From positions 62,001 through 126,000 of the forward strand of contig JAKAGT010000006.1 of assembly GCA_021825585.1 (NCBI GenBank): a stretch of 64,000 nucleotides of DNA. Reading direction: 5' to 3'. Positions 48,018 through 57,832 of the stretch are shown in pieces. Under the pieces are notes generated by a model. It did not search any database. It saw nothing but the letters and a program-made list of their open reading frames with translations, and was not told the origin of the DNA. Position 1 is the first letter of the stretch. Every line of letters starts with the position of its first letter. The position numbers were made by a program, and so were the translations under genes. The DNA is from Bacteroidota bacterium. GTDB taxonomy: Bacteria; Bacteroidota; Ignavibacteria; Kryptoniales; JAKASW01.

Positions 48018-48563
48018 GTGTCACGAATTGGAAAGAAGCCGGTGCCGATCCCCAAGGGGGTGACGGTTCAGGTATCCGAGAGCGTACTGAAAGTGAAGGG
48101 TCCGAAGGGCGAGCTTTCGGCCACAATGCATCCGGCAGTTTTGGTAGATGCCGGTGCCGAAGAGGCCGTTGTCAAGATTAAGAGCGGCGGAGGCAATACC
48201 GATGCACTGCACGGCCTGTGGAGGGCGCTCTTGAACAATATGGTCGAAGGCGTGACCAAGGGATATGAGAAGAAACTGGAGATAATCGGAGTCGGATATC
48301 GTGCCGAAATGAAAGGCCCGAATGTTCAGCTGATTCTGGGCTTTTCACATCCGATATTATTCAGGCCGCCGCAGGGAGTGAAGATAGAGACACCCTCGCC
48401 GACGAACATAGTGATTTCCGGAATGGATAAACAGCTTGTCGGACAGATTGCCGCGAAGCTCCGGTCGTTCCGTCCACCTGAACCCTACAAGGGTAAAGGC
48501 GTTAAGTATGAAAATGAGTTTGTCCGTCGAAAAGCCGGAAAAGCAGCGGCAGCGGCAAAATAA
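48018..48563 (+). CDS. rplF: 50S ribosomal protein L6
   Basis: 181 residues with a GTG start (SRIGKKPVPIPKGVTV) and AAGGAG upstream. Two L6 domains; the C-part holds PEPYKGKGVKYENEFVRRKAGKA. It lies near the sarcin-ricin loop and GTPase centre. Confidence 0.97.
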   Translation: MSRIGKKPVPIPKGVTVQVSESVLKVKGPKGELSATMHPAVLVDAGAEEAVVKIKSGGGNTDALHGLWRALLNNMVEGVTKGYEKKLEIIGVGYRAEMKGPNVQLILGFSHPILFRPPQGVKIETPSPTNIVISGMDKQLVGQIAAKLRSFRPPEPYKGKGVKYENEFVRRKAGKAAAAAK

Positions 48564-48582
48564 GAATTCGGAGGTTTGAGCA

Positions 48583-48954
48583 ATGGGACGTCTTGAGACG
48601 AAAAGAACGCGCCACGATAGAGCAAAACGTGGACTGCGGAAGAAGATAAAAGGAACGGTGGAACGCCCCCGTCTGGTAGTGTTCAGAAGTCTGAAGCACA
48701 TCTATGGCACGATCATAGATGATGTCCAGGGAAAGACGATATTGCAGGTGTCGAGTCTGAACAAAGAGATTGCAGATGAATTGAAAGCTGCTAAAGGCAA
48801 GACGAATGTCAGCAAGATTGTAGGAAAGGCTTTAGCAAAGAAGGCGTTGGAAAACAATATTCAGCAGGTAGTTTTCGACAGGGGCGGTTTCCTGTACCAT
48901 GGCCGCTTGAAGGCTTTTGCTGAAGGTGCCCGCGAAGGCGGCTTGAAATTTTAA
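48583..48954 (+). CDS. rplR: 50S ribosomal protein L18
   Basis: 123 residues. Basic N-terminus, then RPRLVVFRSLKHIYGTIIDD and the C-terminal FDRGGFLYHGRLKAFAEGAREGGL. It binds 5S rRNA with L5. GGAGG lies upstream. Confidence 0.97.
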   Translation: MGRLETKRTRHDRAKRGLRKKIKGTVERPRLVVFRSLKHIYGTIIDDVQGKTILQVSSLNKEIADELKAAKGKTNVSKIVGKALAKKALENNIQQVVFDRGGFLYHGRLKAFAEGAREGGLKF

Positions 48955-48969
48955 GAGGGTATTTGACAG

Positions 48970-49548
48970 ATGAAACTAAAAGACCTTAAGAGTGTGCAAA
49001 GAGTCAAGCCAGATCAGACTGAACTGAAAGAGAAGCTGGTTCATATAAACAGGGTCGCGAAGGTAGTGAAGGGCGGCCGCCGGTTCAGCTTCAATGCGAT
49101 TGTCGTCGTCGGAGACGGGAAAGGGAGCATCGGAGTCGGACTTGGCAAGGCCAACGAGGTGAATGACGCCATCAGCAAGGGTGTCGACGATGCGAAGAAG
49201 AACGTAGTGCACGTCGCGGTTCGGAAAGGGACGGTTCCTCATTCTGTAATCGGCAAATTCGGCGCGGCAAAAGTCCTGTTGAAGCCCGCTACCCCGGGTA
49301 CCGGCGTAATTGCCGGCGGAGGCGTGCGTGCGGTTCTGGAATCAGCAGGTGTTCAGGACGTTCTCACCAAGTCGATGGGGTCGTCGAATCCTCACAACGT
49401 AGTGAAGGCGACCATGAGAGCGCTGTTGAATCTGTCGGATGCCCGAATGGTTTCCGAAAAACGTGGAATGCGTCCTAGGGATCTGTTCGACGACGAACCG
49501 GCCGAGAAGCAGGCTCCGGATTCCACACAAGAACCAGGACAGGTGTAA
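48970..49548 (+). CDS. rpsE: 30S ribosomal protein S5
   Basis: 192 residues. Motifs [22 protein letters not shown] and [29 protein letters not shown] are standard. The last 25 residues are an acidic/polar tail. It shapes the mRNA channel and affects fidelity. Confidence 0.97.
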   Translation: MKLKDLKSVQRVKPDQTELKEKLVHINRVAKVVKGGRRFSFNAIVVVGDGKGSIGVGLGKANEVNDAISKGVDDAKKNVVHVAVRKGTVPHSVIGKFGAAKVLLKPATPGTGVIAGGGVRAVLESAGVQDVLTKSMGSSNPHNVVKATMRALLNLSDARMVSEKRGMRPRDLFDDEPAEKQAPDSTQEPGQV

Positions 49549-49551
49549 GTC

Positions 49552-49740
49552 ATGAGCGACACTAAGAAGATTAGAATAACTCAAATCAGAAGTACAATCG
49601 AAAGGCCTGAGAGACAGAAACTCACCATCGAAGCTCTCGGTCTTGGAAAGATCAGAAAGTCGGTTGTAAAGACCGATACGCCTCAGATAAGAGGAATGAT
49701 CGCGAAGATTCAGCATTTAGTTCGCGTCGAAGAGGTTTAG
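49552..49740 (+). CDS. rpmD: 50S ribosomal protein L30
   Basis: 62 residues. KKIRITQIRSTIERPERQKLTIEALGLGK is the family start, ending with MIAKIQHLVRVEEV. Only three bases separate it from rpsE. Confidence 0.96.
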   Translation: MSDTKKIRITQIRSTIERPERQKLTIEALGLGKIRKSVVKTDTPQIRGMIAKIQHLVRVEEV

Positions 49741-49750
49741 GAGAGCTTAA

Positions 49751-50215
49751 ATGAATATCCTTGGAAATTTGAAATATGCACCCGGCGCGCGAAAGAAGGT
49801 CAAGCGTATCGGGCGTGGAGTTGGCTCAGGACACGGGAAGACGGCAGGTAAGGGCCATAAAGGACAGAGGTCGCGGTCCGGAGATCAGATAAGGCCGTGG
49901 TTCGAAGGCGGCCAGATGCCTCTGAATCGGCGCATCCCGAAGTTCGGCTTCAAAAGCCCGTTTCGAATCGAGTTTCAGATAGTGAACGTGTCTACATTGA
50001 ACAAACTAGCCGAGTCCGGAAAACTATCCGACGGAGTGGTGACTCCCGAAGTGTTGTACGCCTTGGGGGCGGTTTCGAAAAAGTCACAGCCGGTGAAGAT
50101 TCTCGGAGACGGCGCTTTGTCCGCAAAGCTAGCCGTGTCGGCAAATTCGTTCAGCAAGACAGCATCGGACAAAATAACAGCAGCAGGCGGCACAGTAAAA
50201 ACACTCGAGTCATAA
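49751..50215 (+). CDS. rplO: 50S ribosomal protein L15
   Basis: 154 residues. Glycine-rich N-terminus GRGVGSGHGKTAGKGHKGQRSRSG, then FEGGQMPLNRRIPKFGF. The stop lies three bases before secY. Late-assembly protein of the 50S subunit. Confidence 0.97.
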   Translation: MNILGNLKYAPGARKKVKRIGRGVGSGHGKTAGKGHKGQRSRSGDQIRPWFEGGQMPLNRRIPKFGFKSPFRIEFQIVNVSTLNKLAESGKLSDGVVTPEVLYALGAVSKKSQPVKILGDGALSAKLAVSANSFSKTASDKITAAGGTVKTLES

Positions 50216-50218
50216 CAA

Positions 50219-51565
50219 ATGTCGAGACTAACCGATAGCTTAAGAAATATTTTTAAGGTGGAGGATCTGCGAAAGCGGATTCTCTATACCGCGGGCGTAC
50301 TCATCGTGGTACGCATAGGATCGCACATCACTCTTCCGGGAGTCGATGCGTCTTTGCTTGCTGAGGCCACCAAATCGCAGGCTCAGAACACTCTCTTCGG
50401 CCTTTATGATTTGTTCGCGGGCGGCGCTTTCCAAAACGCTGCGGTCTTCGCCGAGGGAATAATGCCGTACATCAGCGCATCGATTGTAATCCAGCTGCTC
50501 GGCGCTGTCGTACCTTATTTCCAGAAGCTGCAGAAAGAAGGCGAGGAAGGGCAAAAGAAGATTACACAGCTCACTCGCTACGGCACAGTGCTGATCGCGG
50601 CGCTCCAGGGATGGGGAATAAGCGTACGGCTTCAAAGCATGACCGCACCGGGAAGCGGACTTCCCGTCATTCCGGATGCCGTTCGAGGGCTTGGATTTAC
50701 AATATCCACGGTCATCGCACTGACCGCCGGGACCATATTCATCATGTGGCTGGGCGAACAGATAACGGACAAGGGAATCGGCAACGGTATTTCTTTGATA
50801 ATCACGATAGGCATCATCGCGAGGTTCCCGAATGCCATACTCGACGAGTATCAGCTCGTCAGCTCGGGAGCGAGGAGCTTCATCTCCGAGCTGGTTGTGG
50901 TTGCGCTGATGATAGGCATTATCGCATCGATAGTATACGTGACGGAGGGTACTCGAAAAGTCCCGGTCCAGTATGCCAAGAGGGTCGTCGGGAGAAAAGT
51001 GTACGGAGGCGTTACCCAGTACATACCGATCAGGGTAAACACCGCCGGCGTTATGCCTATCATATTTGCACAGTCGATAATGTTCGTTCCGCAGACGATT
51101 CTTACGTTTTTCCCGAATAATGAGTTCATGCAGAGCATTGCGGGCTATTTTTCGTTCACGTCGTTTGTTTATTCGTTCATCTATGCGTTGATGATCATAT
51201 TCTTTACATATTTTTATACCGCGATCGCTTTCAATCCGAAGGACGTCGCGGACAATATGAAGAAGCAGGGAGGTTTCGTCCCGGGCATCAGGCCGGGCCA
51301 GCACACTGCCGACTTCATGGATAACATTCTGACTAAGATCACTCTTCCGGGATCGATCTTCCTGGCCATCGTCGCGATACTTCCCGCTTTCATGACGCGT
51401 TTCGGTGTGAGCCCGAGTTTCTCCGCGTTCTTCGGCGGCACGAGTCTGCTGATCATTGTTCAGGTTGGACTTGAAACGGTGCATCAGATCGAGTCGCATC
51501 TGGTCATGCACCACTACGACGGTTTCATGAAGACCGGGAAGCTGAAGAGCCGGCGGTATTCCTGA
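50219..51565 (+). CDS. secY: Preprotein translocase subunit SecY
   Basis: 448 residues, ten membrane helices. Characteristic parts are the plug region (ATKSQAQNTLFGLYDLFAGGAF), ISASIVIQLL, and ADNMKKQGGFVPGIRPG in the loop that contacts SecA and the ribosome. It forms the protein-conducting channel with SecE and SecG. No Shine-Dalgarno is apparent; translation is probably coupled to rplO. Confidence 0.97.
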   Translation: MSRLTDSLRNIFKVEDLRKRILYTAGVLIVVRIGSHITLPGVDASLLAEATKSQAQNTLFGLYDLFAGGAFQNAAVFAEGIMPYISASIVIQLLGAVVPYFQKLQKEGEEGQKKITQLTRYGTVLIAALQGWGISVRLQSMTAPGSGLPVIPDAVRGLGFTISTVIALTAGTIFIMWLGEQITDKGIGNGISLIITIGIIARFPNAILDEYQLVSSGARSFISELVVVALMIGIIASIVYVTEGTRKVPVQYAKRVVGRKVYGGVTQYIPIRVNTAGVMPIIFAQSIMFVPQTILTFFPNNEFMQSIAGYFSFTSFVYSFIYALMIIFFTYFYTAIAFNPKDVADNMKKQGGFVPGIRPGQHTADFMDNILTKITLPGSIFLAIVAILPAFMTRFGVSPSFSAFFGGTSLLIIVQVGLETVHQIESHLVMHHYDGFMKTGKLKSRRYS

Positions 51566-51572
51566 CGAGAAT

Positions 51573-52340
51573 ATGATCAGCGTGAAAACGCCCCGCGAAG
51601 TTGAATTGATGCGCGAAGTCGGCGCCGTGGTGGCTGGAATTCTCGACACTGTTGAAAAGGCGATCAAGCCGGGCGTCACTACGAAAGAGCTTGACGAGAT
51701 TGCAGAAGATTATGTTCTTTCACAAGGTGCGAAACCCGCATTCAAGGGTTACGGGTTCGACAGGAAGAATCTTTTTCCTGCGACGGTTTGCCTGTCGCTC
51801 GACGACCAGGTAGTCCATGGCATACCGGGTCCCCGAAAGATTGAGGAAGGACAGCTGGTGTCAGTCGACGTCGGTGCGATAAAGAACGGTTATTATGGCG
51901 ATGCGGCGAAGACGTTTGCGGTAGGAACCGTTACCGACGAAAAGAAGAAATTGATGGAAGTGACAGAGAAAGCTCTTTACATCGGAATTGAAAATGCCGT
52001 CGGTGGAAACCACGTCGAAGATATTTCTCAGGCGGTTCAGGATTACGTCGAGGAAAACGGCTTTTCCGTCGTACGCGACCTTGTAGGGCACGGGATAGGG
52101 ACGAAGCTTCACGAAGACCCGCCCGTACCCAATTATGGAAAAAGAGGAAGAGGACCTTTGCTTAGAAACGGAATGACGATCGCGATTGAGCCCATGGTAA
52201 ACGCGGGATCATATAGAGTGTATACGGCGAGAGACGGTTGGACAGTTTACACATCAGACGGCAAACCGTCCGCTCATTTTGAGCACACTGTCGTCATCAC
52301 AGATGGAAAACCAGAAATATTGACATTGTCTAATGGCTAA
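51573..52340 (+). CDS. map: Methionine aminopeptidase type I
   Basis: 255 residues. Pita-bread fold metalloprotease removing N-terminal Met. The five metal ligands are visible as D in [19 protein letters not shown] (two Asp), H in [18 protein letters not shown], and Glu in IAIEPMV and FEHTVVI. Adenylate kinase, usual between secY and map in many bacteria, is absent. The end overlaps infA by eight bases. Confidence 0.97.
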   Translation: MISVKTPREVELMREVGAVVAGILDTVEKAIKPGVTTKELDEIAEDYVLSQGAKPAFKGYGFDRKNLFPATVCLSLDDQVVHGIPGPRKIEEGQLVSVDVGAIKNGYYGDAAKTFAVGTVTDEKKKLMEVTEKALYIGIENAVGGNHVEDISQAVQDYVEENGFSVVRDLVGHGIGTKLHEDPPVPNYGKRGRGPLLRNGMTIAIEPMVNAGSYRVYTARDGWTVYTSDGKPSAHFEHTVVITDGKPEILTLSNG

Positions 52341-52551
52341 GCAAGGGCAGATTAAGGTTGACGGGACGATTACCGAGACTTTGCCTAATGCAACTTTTCG
52401 TGTGAAGCTCGATAACGGTCACGAAATTTTCGCGCATATCTCAGGTAAAATGAGAATGAACTTCATAAAGATTCTTGTCGGAGATAAGGTAACGGTCGAG
52501 CTTTCGCCGTATGACCTTAGCAAGGGCAGAATCGTATATCGGTACAAGTAA
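52333..52551 (+). CDS. infA: Translation initiation factor IF-1
   Basis: 72 residues, one OB fold: [43 protein letters not shown] and [15 protein letters not shown]. It binds the A site of the 30S subunit. Overlaps map, so coupling is likely. Confidence 0.98.
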   Translation: MAKQGQIKVDGTITETLPNATFRVKLDNGHEIFAHISGKMRMNFIKILVGDKVTVELSPYDLSKGRIVYRYK

Positions 52552-52562
52552 GGAAATCGGAA

Positions 52563-52679
52563 ATGAAAGTCAGAGCATCAGTCAGGAAACTCTGTGACAA
52601 CTGCAAGATAATTAAGCGCAAAGGTGTTGTCAGGGTTATTTGCAAGAAGAATCCGAAACACAAACAGCGCCAGGGATAA
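52563..52679 (+). CDS. rpmJ: 50S ribosomal protein L36
   Basis: 38 residues, [21 protein letters not shown] with [15 protein letters not shown]. Zinc ligands C11, C14, C27 and H33 make it the zinc-binding form. It lies eleven bases after infA. Confidence 0.97.
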   Translation: MKVRASVRKLCDNCKIIKRKGVVRVICKKNPKHKQRQG

Positions 52680-52708
52680 CCAGGATCTAAGGATTAAGGA
52701 GAAGAAAG

Positions 52709-53092
52709 TTGGCGAGAATCTCAGGAGTTGACTTACCGAAAAACAAGAGGGCCGAGTACGGTCTGACCTATATTTACGGAATAGGTCACGCCGCTGCGGT
52801 CGAAATTCTAGGTAAGGCCGGCATCGACCCGGCGAAGCATATCGGCGAATTGAGTGACGAGGAAGTTGCGAGAATCCGGCAGGTTATCACAACAGAATAC
52901 AAAGTCGAAGGTGCGCTGCGCAGCGAGAACCAGATGAACATCAAACGACTGATGGACATAGGGAGTTATCGCGGCTTGAGACACAGAAGAGGCCTTCCCG
53001 TCAGAGGTCAGAGGACAAGGACCAATTCGCGGACGCGTAAAGGCAAGAGACGCACAGTCGCGGGCAAGAAAAAAGCTGCAGCTAAGAAGTAG
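52709..53092 (+). CDS. rpsM: 30S ribosomal protein S13
   Basis: 127 residues with a TTG start ([25 protein letters not shown]), AAGGAGAAG just upstream. The C-terminus contains [22 protein letters not shown]. It touches the P-site tRNA and bridges the subunits. Confidence 0.97.
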   Translation: MARISGVDLPKNKRAEYGLTYIYGIGHAAAVEILGKAGIDPAKHIGELSDEEVARIRQVITTEYKVEGALRSENQMNIKRLMDIGSYRGLRHRRGLPVRGQRTRTNSRTRKGKRRTVAGKKKAAAKK

Positions 53093-53114
53093 TAAAGCAT
53101 AGGAGGTTTAAGAT

Positions 53115-53501
53115 TTGTCAAAGGTCGCAGGAAAGAAGCGAAAGAAAACATCTGTTGATGCTCACGGTATAGCCCATATAAAGGCAACCTTCAACAATAC
53201 GGTTGTTGCGCTGACAGATATTTACGGAAACGTGGTTTCGTGGTCGTCGGCCGGAAAGATGGGATTCAAGGGTTCAAGGAAGAGTACCCCGTTCGCGGCG
53301 CAGGTCGCAGCCGAAGCTGCCGCCAAGGAAGCGGCGAACCTCGGAATGAAGAAGGTGGAAGTCCTTGTGAAAGGGCCGGGTTCGGGCCGGGAAGCGGCAA
53401 TCAGATCCCTGCAGACCGGCGGTCTTGAAATAACGAGTATCCGCGATGTTACGCCTATACCGCACAACGGCTGCAGGCCTCCTAAGCGGCGCAGAGTATA
53501 A
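53115..53501 (+). CDS. rpsK: 30S ribosomal protein S11
   Basis: 128 residues with a TTG start preceded by AGGAGG. Motifs [23 protein letters not shown] and a terminal [18 protein letters not shown] are standard. Part of the 30S platform. Confidence 0.97.
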   Translation: MSKVAGKKRKKTSVDAHGIAHIKATFNNTVVALTDIYGNVVSWSSAGKMGFKGSRKSTPFAAQVAAEAAAKEAANLGMKKVEVLVKGPGSGREAAIRSLQTGGLEITSIRDVTPIPHNGCRPPKRRRV

Positions 53502-53524
53502 ATTTAAATCTTTCGGAGTAGTAG

Positions 53525-54157
53525 ATGGCAAGATATGTAGATGCGAGTTGCAGACTTTGCAGAAGAGAAAGGCAAAAGCTGTTCTTAAAGGGAGTCAAGT
53601 GCTATACGGATAAGTGTCCGTTGGAGAGGAGAAATTATGCACCGGGACAGCACGGACTTCGCAGGAGAGTGAAGGTAAGCGAGTACGGTGTACAGCTTCG
53701 TGAGAAGCAGAAGGTGAAAAGGATCTACGGCGTGTTTGAGCAGCAGTTCAGGCATTACTTCGAGATGGCGACACACCAGAAGGGAAGAACAGGCGAGAAC
53801 CTTCTCAGGCTTCTCGAACGAAGACTCGATAATGTACTGTACCGGCTTGGATTTGCTCCGTCAAGGAAATCCGCCAGGCAGCTTGTACTTCATGGTCATT
53901 TCACAGTAAACAGCAGGCGGGTCGACATTGCCTCCTACCTGGTAAAAGCCGGCGATGTCATAAGGGTCGCCGAGGGCAGCAATCAGCTTGATGTGATTCA
54001 CTCTTCTATCAAGAGGGTGAAAGACGGAATGCTGCCGTCTTACTTACAGCTAGACAAGGCGCAATTGACTGGAACGTTCCTGCAGGTTCCGGAGCGGTCC
54101 GAAATACCTCTGCCGGATGTCAATGAACAACTCATCGTCGAGTTGTATTCGAAGTAA
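53525..54157 (+). CDS. rpsD: 30S ribosomal protein S4, zinc-type
   Basis: 210 residues. The N-terminal C-x2-C and later C-x4-C ([25 protein letters not shown], in part CRLCRRE and KCYTDKC) mark the zinc-containing form. S4 domain: [30 protein letters not shown]. Initiates 30S assembly and represses the alpha operon in Escherichia coli. Confidence 0.97.
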   Translation: MARYVDASCRLCRRERQKLFLKGVKCYTDKCPLERRNYAPGQHGLRRRVKVSEYGVQLREKQKVKRIYGVFEQQFRHYFEMATHQKGRTGENLLRLLERRLDNVLYRLGFAPSRKSARQLVLHGHFTVNSRRVDIASYLVKAGDVIRVAEGSNQLDVIHSSIKRVKDGMLPSYLQLDKAQLTGTFLQVPERSEIPLPDVNEQLIVELYSK

Positions 54158-54244
54158 TATCAGGGTTGCCAGGATTCGTGAGACAGTCGAAATCCTGGCG
54201 GTCCAGGCAAGCATGGTTATAAATTTAATTGAGGTGAAAATCTA

Positions 54245-55234
54245 ATGAGCGCTGTGAAATTGCAAATGCCAGAAACAATAGTCTTGGATCAGTCAAGTTA
54301 TAGCAATACGTTTGGACGTTTTATCGTGGAGCCGCTCGAACGCGGGTATGCCACGACGTTGGGGAATTCATTCAGGAGAGTCCTGCTTTCCTCTATTCCC
54401 GGATGGGCGTTCACTCATTTCAGGATACCTGGTGCGCTTCATGAATTTTCCACTATAAAGGGAATGTCCGAGGATCTGGTCGACTTCACACTGAATCTGA
54501 AGGGTGTCCGCGTGAAGTTAATCGACAAGAAATTGAACAAGATAAGCCTGAAGCTGCAGGGCCCAATGGAGTTCACGGCCGGCGAAATGCAGCGCCAGTA
54601 CCCGCAGATCGAGGTGCTCAATCCCGAGCATCACGTTGCGACGATGAGCGATTCGAAGGAGATCGAGGTCGAGTTGCGCATTGGGCGGGGAAAAGGATAT
54701 GAACCTGCCGAAGACCATAAACTGGCCGAGGCCCCGGAAGACCTGGTATCCATAGATGCCCTTTTTTCGCCGATAAGGAACGTGAGATATTTCGTGCAGC
54801 CGACCGGTGTCGGTGAGAAGACGACTCTCGAGAGATTGACTCTCGAGGTCGAGACGGACGGTTCTATAACTCCTGAAGATGCCGTGACGACTGCCGCGAA
54901 GATGATACAGGATCATGTACAGCTCTTCCTGAACCTGGGAATTCACCAGGAGGCCTCTGAAGAAGGATCGGCTCAGGAGGAAGAGGCGGCACGAATCAGA
55001 AAGCTTTTGAAGATGTCGGTAGATGAACTGGAGCTTTCGGTCCGAGCACACAATTGTTTGAAAGCTGCGAACATTCATACTATTTCCGAACTTGTGAACA
55101 AGGACGAGTCCGAGTTGCTTCGATTCAGGAATTTCGGACGGAAGTCACTTGCCGAGCTTGCGGAGAAGATTGGAAGCATGGGTTTGAATTTCGGGATGGA
55201 TGTCAGCAAGTATTTGAAAGACGACAACGAGTAA
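54245..55234 (+). CDS. rpoA: RNA polymerase alpha subunit
   Basis: 329 residues. The N-domain (FGRFIVEPLERGYATTLGNSFRRVLLSSIPG) dimerises and holds beta and beta'. The C-domain (LSVRAHNCLKAANIHTISELVNKDESELLRFRNFGRKSLAEL) contacts UP elements and activators. It is preceded by 87 bases after rpsD that may hold a regulatory site. Confidence 0.98.
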   Translation: MSAVKLQMPETIVLDQSSYSNTFGRFIVEPLERGYATTLGNSFRRVLLSSIPGWAFTHFRIPGALHEFSTIKGMSEDLVDFTLNLKGVRVKLIDKKLNKISLKLQGPMEFTAGEMQRQYPQIEVLNPEHHVATMSDSKEIEVELRIGRGKGYEPAEDHKLAEAPEDLVSIDALFSPIRNVRYFVQPTGVGEKTTLERLTLEVETDGSITPEDAVTTAAKMIQDHVQLFLNLGIHQEASEEGSAQEEEAARIRKLLKMSVDELELSVRAHNCLKAANIHTISELVNKDESELLRFRNFGRKSLAELAEKIGSMGLNFGMDVSKYLKDDNE

Positions 55235-55249
55235 GCGGAGTTTATTGAA

Positions 55250-55714
55250 ATGAGACACCTGAATTCGGGCAGGAAATTAAAGAGAACCGCCAGCCATCGC
55301 AAGGCTTTGATGGAATCACTGGCGACAAGTCTGATTCTATACAAGCAAGTCAGAACTACGCTTGCCAAAGCAAAAGAGACACGCGTTTTCATTGAACCGT
55401 TGATCACGAAGGCGAAGAAGGACAGTGTACCTGCTCGCCGGCACGTGTCGCGTTTCATCAAGGATAGAGAAGCCGTCAAGATCCTCTTCGGAGAGATTGC
55501 CCCTAGGGTGCAGGACAGACCGGGTGGCTATACCCGGGTTGTCAAGCTCGGCCAACGGCACGGTGACGGCGGGGAAGTGGCTATAATCGAACTTGTCGAT
55601 TTCAATGCCGCCGATGAAGCGGAGAAGCGCAGAAAGGCTCCGAAGGAGAAGGAAGCTGGAACCCCGCAGGAGCAAGCGAAAGAAGAGAAGAAGGAAGCCG
55701 CATCGGCGGAATAG
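55250..55714 (+). CDS. rplQ: 50S ribosomal protein L17, with charged C-terminal tail
   Basis: 154 residues. The conserved core is MRHLNSGRKLKRTASHRKALMESLATSLI and GGYTRVVKLGQRHGDGGEVAIIELV; about 35 further residues are K/E/A-rich. Last gene of the superoperon; sits at the tunnel exit. Confidence 0.95.
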   Translation: MRHLNSGRKLKRTASHRKALMESLATSLILYKQVRTTLAKAKETRVFIEPLITKAKKDSVPARRHVSRFIKDREAVKILFGEIAPRVQDRPGGYTRVVKLGQRHGDGGEVAIIELVDFNAADEAEKRRKAPKEKEAGTPQEQAKEEKKEAASAE

Positions 55715-55883
55715 CAAACCTTCCATCGTTTACATCCCTTCTTCAATTCATCCGGGAAGTATATCTCCATTTTTGAGCTATATCTGGCGCCAAATGAGTC
55801 GCCGCGGGCAGCTGTGGGCCTGCGACAAAATTGTAACTGATCCCAGGCATCCATTAAAAATGGACGCTTGGCGCGAGACGCGA

Positions 55884-55901
55884 AACCCCCTACGGGGGGT
55901 T
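55884..55901 (+). terminator. UACG-capped hairpin after rplQ, terminator candidate
   Basis: AACCCCC-TACG-GGGGGTT forms a perfect 7-bp GC-rich stem closed by a UNCG-class tetraloop (C-UACG-G), one of the most stable RNA loops. No T run follows, so it may act as a 3' stabiliser or a factor-assisted terminator for the superoperon transcript. Confidence 0.5.
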
Positions 55902-55979
55902 GGGCACTCTCCAGCCGTTCATTTCAATGAATGGCGATGGCTTCACAAATTTGTCGCACACCCGGCGGCTGTGGATACG

Positions 55980-56008
55980 TTGAGAATCTTATAATTTTTT
56001 CTTAAATT
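55980..56008 (+). promoter_or_regulatory. Promoter candidate for engB
   Basis: TTGAGA (55980-55985) and TAAATT (56003-56008), spacer 17 bases. Initiation would be about 30 bases before the ATG at 56045. Confidence 0.6.
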
Positions 56009-56044
56009 GTGTGCGTGATTAAATTTTAATGGGGATATAGCCCG

Positions 56045-56638
56045 ATGAAGATTGAAGCGGCAAAATTCGTTACAAGTGCTGTAGACTATACGCAGGTACC
56101 GGACACCGATTTGCCGGAAGTGGCTTTCATTGGAAGGTCCAATGTAGGAAAGTCATCACTGATAAACAAGATCTGCAGCAAGAAGAACCTTGCGCAGGCA
56201 AGCTCCACCCCCGGCAAGACCCGCTCGCTCAACTTCTTCCTTATCAACGATGAGCACTACTTTGTAGACCTTCCGGGGTACGGGTACGCGATCGCACCCG
56301 AACACATGAAATCAAGCTGGGCAAAACTTGTTGAGACTTACCTTCAGGAAAGGAAGCAACTGAAGCTTGTCATCCAGATCCTGGACGCGCGCCACGAACC
56401 GATGGAACTCGACAAGATCATGATCGGCTGGCTGGAATTCTACAAGATTCCGTACGTAATAGTAATGACGAAAGCAGACAAGCTTTCTCAGAACAAGATG
56501 AATACTCACATGGCACGTGCGAAAGCCCAGCTTCCGAATCTCAAATACTGTCAGTGCTTTCTCCCGTTCTCTGCGGTATCAGGCCAGGGTAGGCCCGAGC
56601 TTGTGAAACTTATCGAGGATTTTACTCAACCGGATTAA
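56045..56638 (+). CDS. engB: Ribosome biogenesis GTPase EngB (YihA/YsxC)
   Basis: 197 residues. G1 GRSNVGKSSLIN, G3 DLPGYGYA, G4 TKADK. It is a small TRAFAC GTPase required for late 50S assembly. It stands alone with its own promoter right after the ribosomal superoperon and converges on the cytochrome genes. Confidence 0.96.
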   Translation: MKIEAAKFVTSAVDYTQVPDTDLPEVAFIGRSNVGKSSLINKICSKKNLAQASSTPGKTRSLNFFLINDEHYFVDLPGYGYAIAPEHMKSSWAKLVETYLQERKQLKLVIQILDARHEPMELDKIMIGWLEFYKIPYVIVMTKADKLSQNKMNTHMARAKAQLPNLKYCQCFLPFSAVSGQGRPELVKLIEDFTQPD

Positions 56639-56686
56639 GCTACCGCTAAATGGGCTGGCTATTCAGCGCGTGGCGCCGCCGGCATA

Positions 56687-57832
56687 TCACTTAACCTGTA
56701 TTTCCTCCGCTCCCCTTTTTTCAACCTCAGCAATTTTTGCAATCATCCATCCAACGACGGTCAGCCCTATCACGAAGAGGAGCAGAAACACAATCATCGG
56801 ACTCCACTGCACCTGCACCGGGAGCTGAGAGACATCCTTGAATTTAAATATCTCCTCGTTCTGAACCCATTGCCTGCTGACCGCATTCAACGTGATGACA
56901 AAGACCTGGAGGGTCCCGGCCGTTATCGTCGTGGCCTTTCTCAAACCCTTCCTCTGTGCGAAGAGTGCGATCCAGACAAGCCCGGGGGAAATCGCCGTCA
57001 GGGGGAAGAGGATTTTCATGAAGGAACTTTGACCTATGGGATTGAGTACCGATTCCCCGAGAGCGCCGAAAACGTACCAGCTTCCCATGACGGCGTACAC
57101 AACGATACCTAAGGTGTAAAAGGCAAACGCAAATTTGCCTGCCCACTTCCTGTAGTTATCAGACGTGTCTTTTCTCTTGAAGAATACTGCATCAAAGACG
57201 ATGAAAACCGCGGTTGTGGTTATGGCAATCCCGAACATCATAAGCCATCTTGGTATCAGAGTCGGATCCGCCGTGTTGAGCCCAGTCCCGAGAGCGGCTC
57301 CGCTTTCGGACGTCCTGGTGTAGATATGAATCCAGTCGTTGACGTTAGCCATCAGGCTGAAGTTGTTCGCGAAGAGGAAACTAATAAGGACAAACGCAAT
57401 TGAACTGATCCACGCGGATGTCAGGGCGAACTTCGTCCGCCGGTTGCTTCGAACGCTGAGTGAATAGACGTAGACTCCATAATATGCAAACAGCAGTATA
57501 ACGATTACGCTGAACCAGGCCCGGGCCATCAGAACTCCGGCAGGGTAATAGAATTGGTAATATCCGACCTGTGTGAAGAGGAGCGGGACTATTCCGAGGT
57601 TGATGCCGAGTGCGACAACCGCGGGCATTGTCCTCGAGAGACGATGTGCAAGTTCAAGCGAATGGTTCTTTCCGAATGTCGAGAAGACCGCGACCAGGAT
57701 CATTCCGGCGAACCACACATTCATCGGAATCATGTGAAGAATTAACCCCAGAACTTTGAAAAATGTGATGAACCAAAATGGCGCAGGGTTGCCGAGCGGC
57801 GACGCCGGCCCGATCAGATCTGTGGGATTCAT
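56687..57832 (-). CDS. Cytochrome bd-superfamily second membrane subunit (CydA-like, distinct from CydB)
   Basis: 381 residues, about nine membrane helices and almost no soluble part. H33 in LILHMIPMNVWFAG occupies the place of the CydA N-terminal heme-ligand His, suggesting a CydA-related subunit rather than CydB. It overlaps the upstream fused subunit by four bases (ATGA), so they form one complex. Surveys of the bd superfamily describe such two-CydA-like enzymes with cytochrome c; the substrate direction is uncertain. Confidence 0.75.
   Translation of the reverse strand: MNPTDLIGPASPLGNPAPFWFITFFKVLGLILHMIPMNVWFAGMILVAVFSTFGKNHSLELAHRLSRTMPAVVALGINLGIVPLLFTQVGYYQFYYPAGVLMARAWFSVIVILLFAYYGVYVYSLSVRSNRRTKFALTSAWISSIAFVLISFLFANNFSLMANVNDWIHIYTRTSESGAALGTGLNTADPTLIPRWLMMFGIAITTTAVFIVFDAVFFKRKDTSDNYRKWAGKFAFAFYTLGIVVYAVMGSWYVFGALGESVLNPIGQSSFMKILFPLTAISPGLVWIALFAQRKGLRKATTITAGTLQVFVITLNAVSRQWVQNEEIFKFKDVSQLPVQVQWSPMIVFLLLFVIGLTVVGWMIAKIAEVEKRGAEEIQVK

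Larger units (their letters stand above)
55715..56044. other. Intergenic region between rplQ and engB
   Basis: 330 bases. It holds a terminator candidate (55884-55901) and the engB promoter (55980-56008). Frames here are short and have no protein character. TTCATT-TC-AATGAA at 55919-55932 is a further small dyad. Confidence 0.6.
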
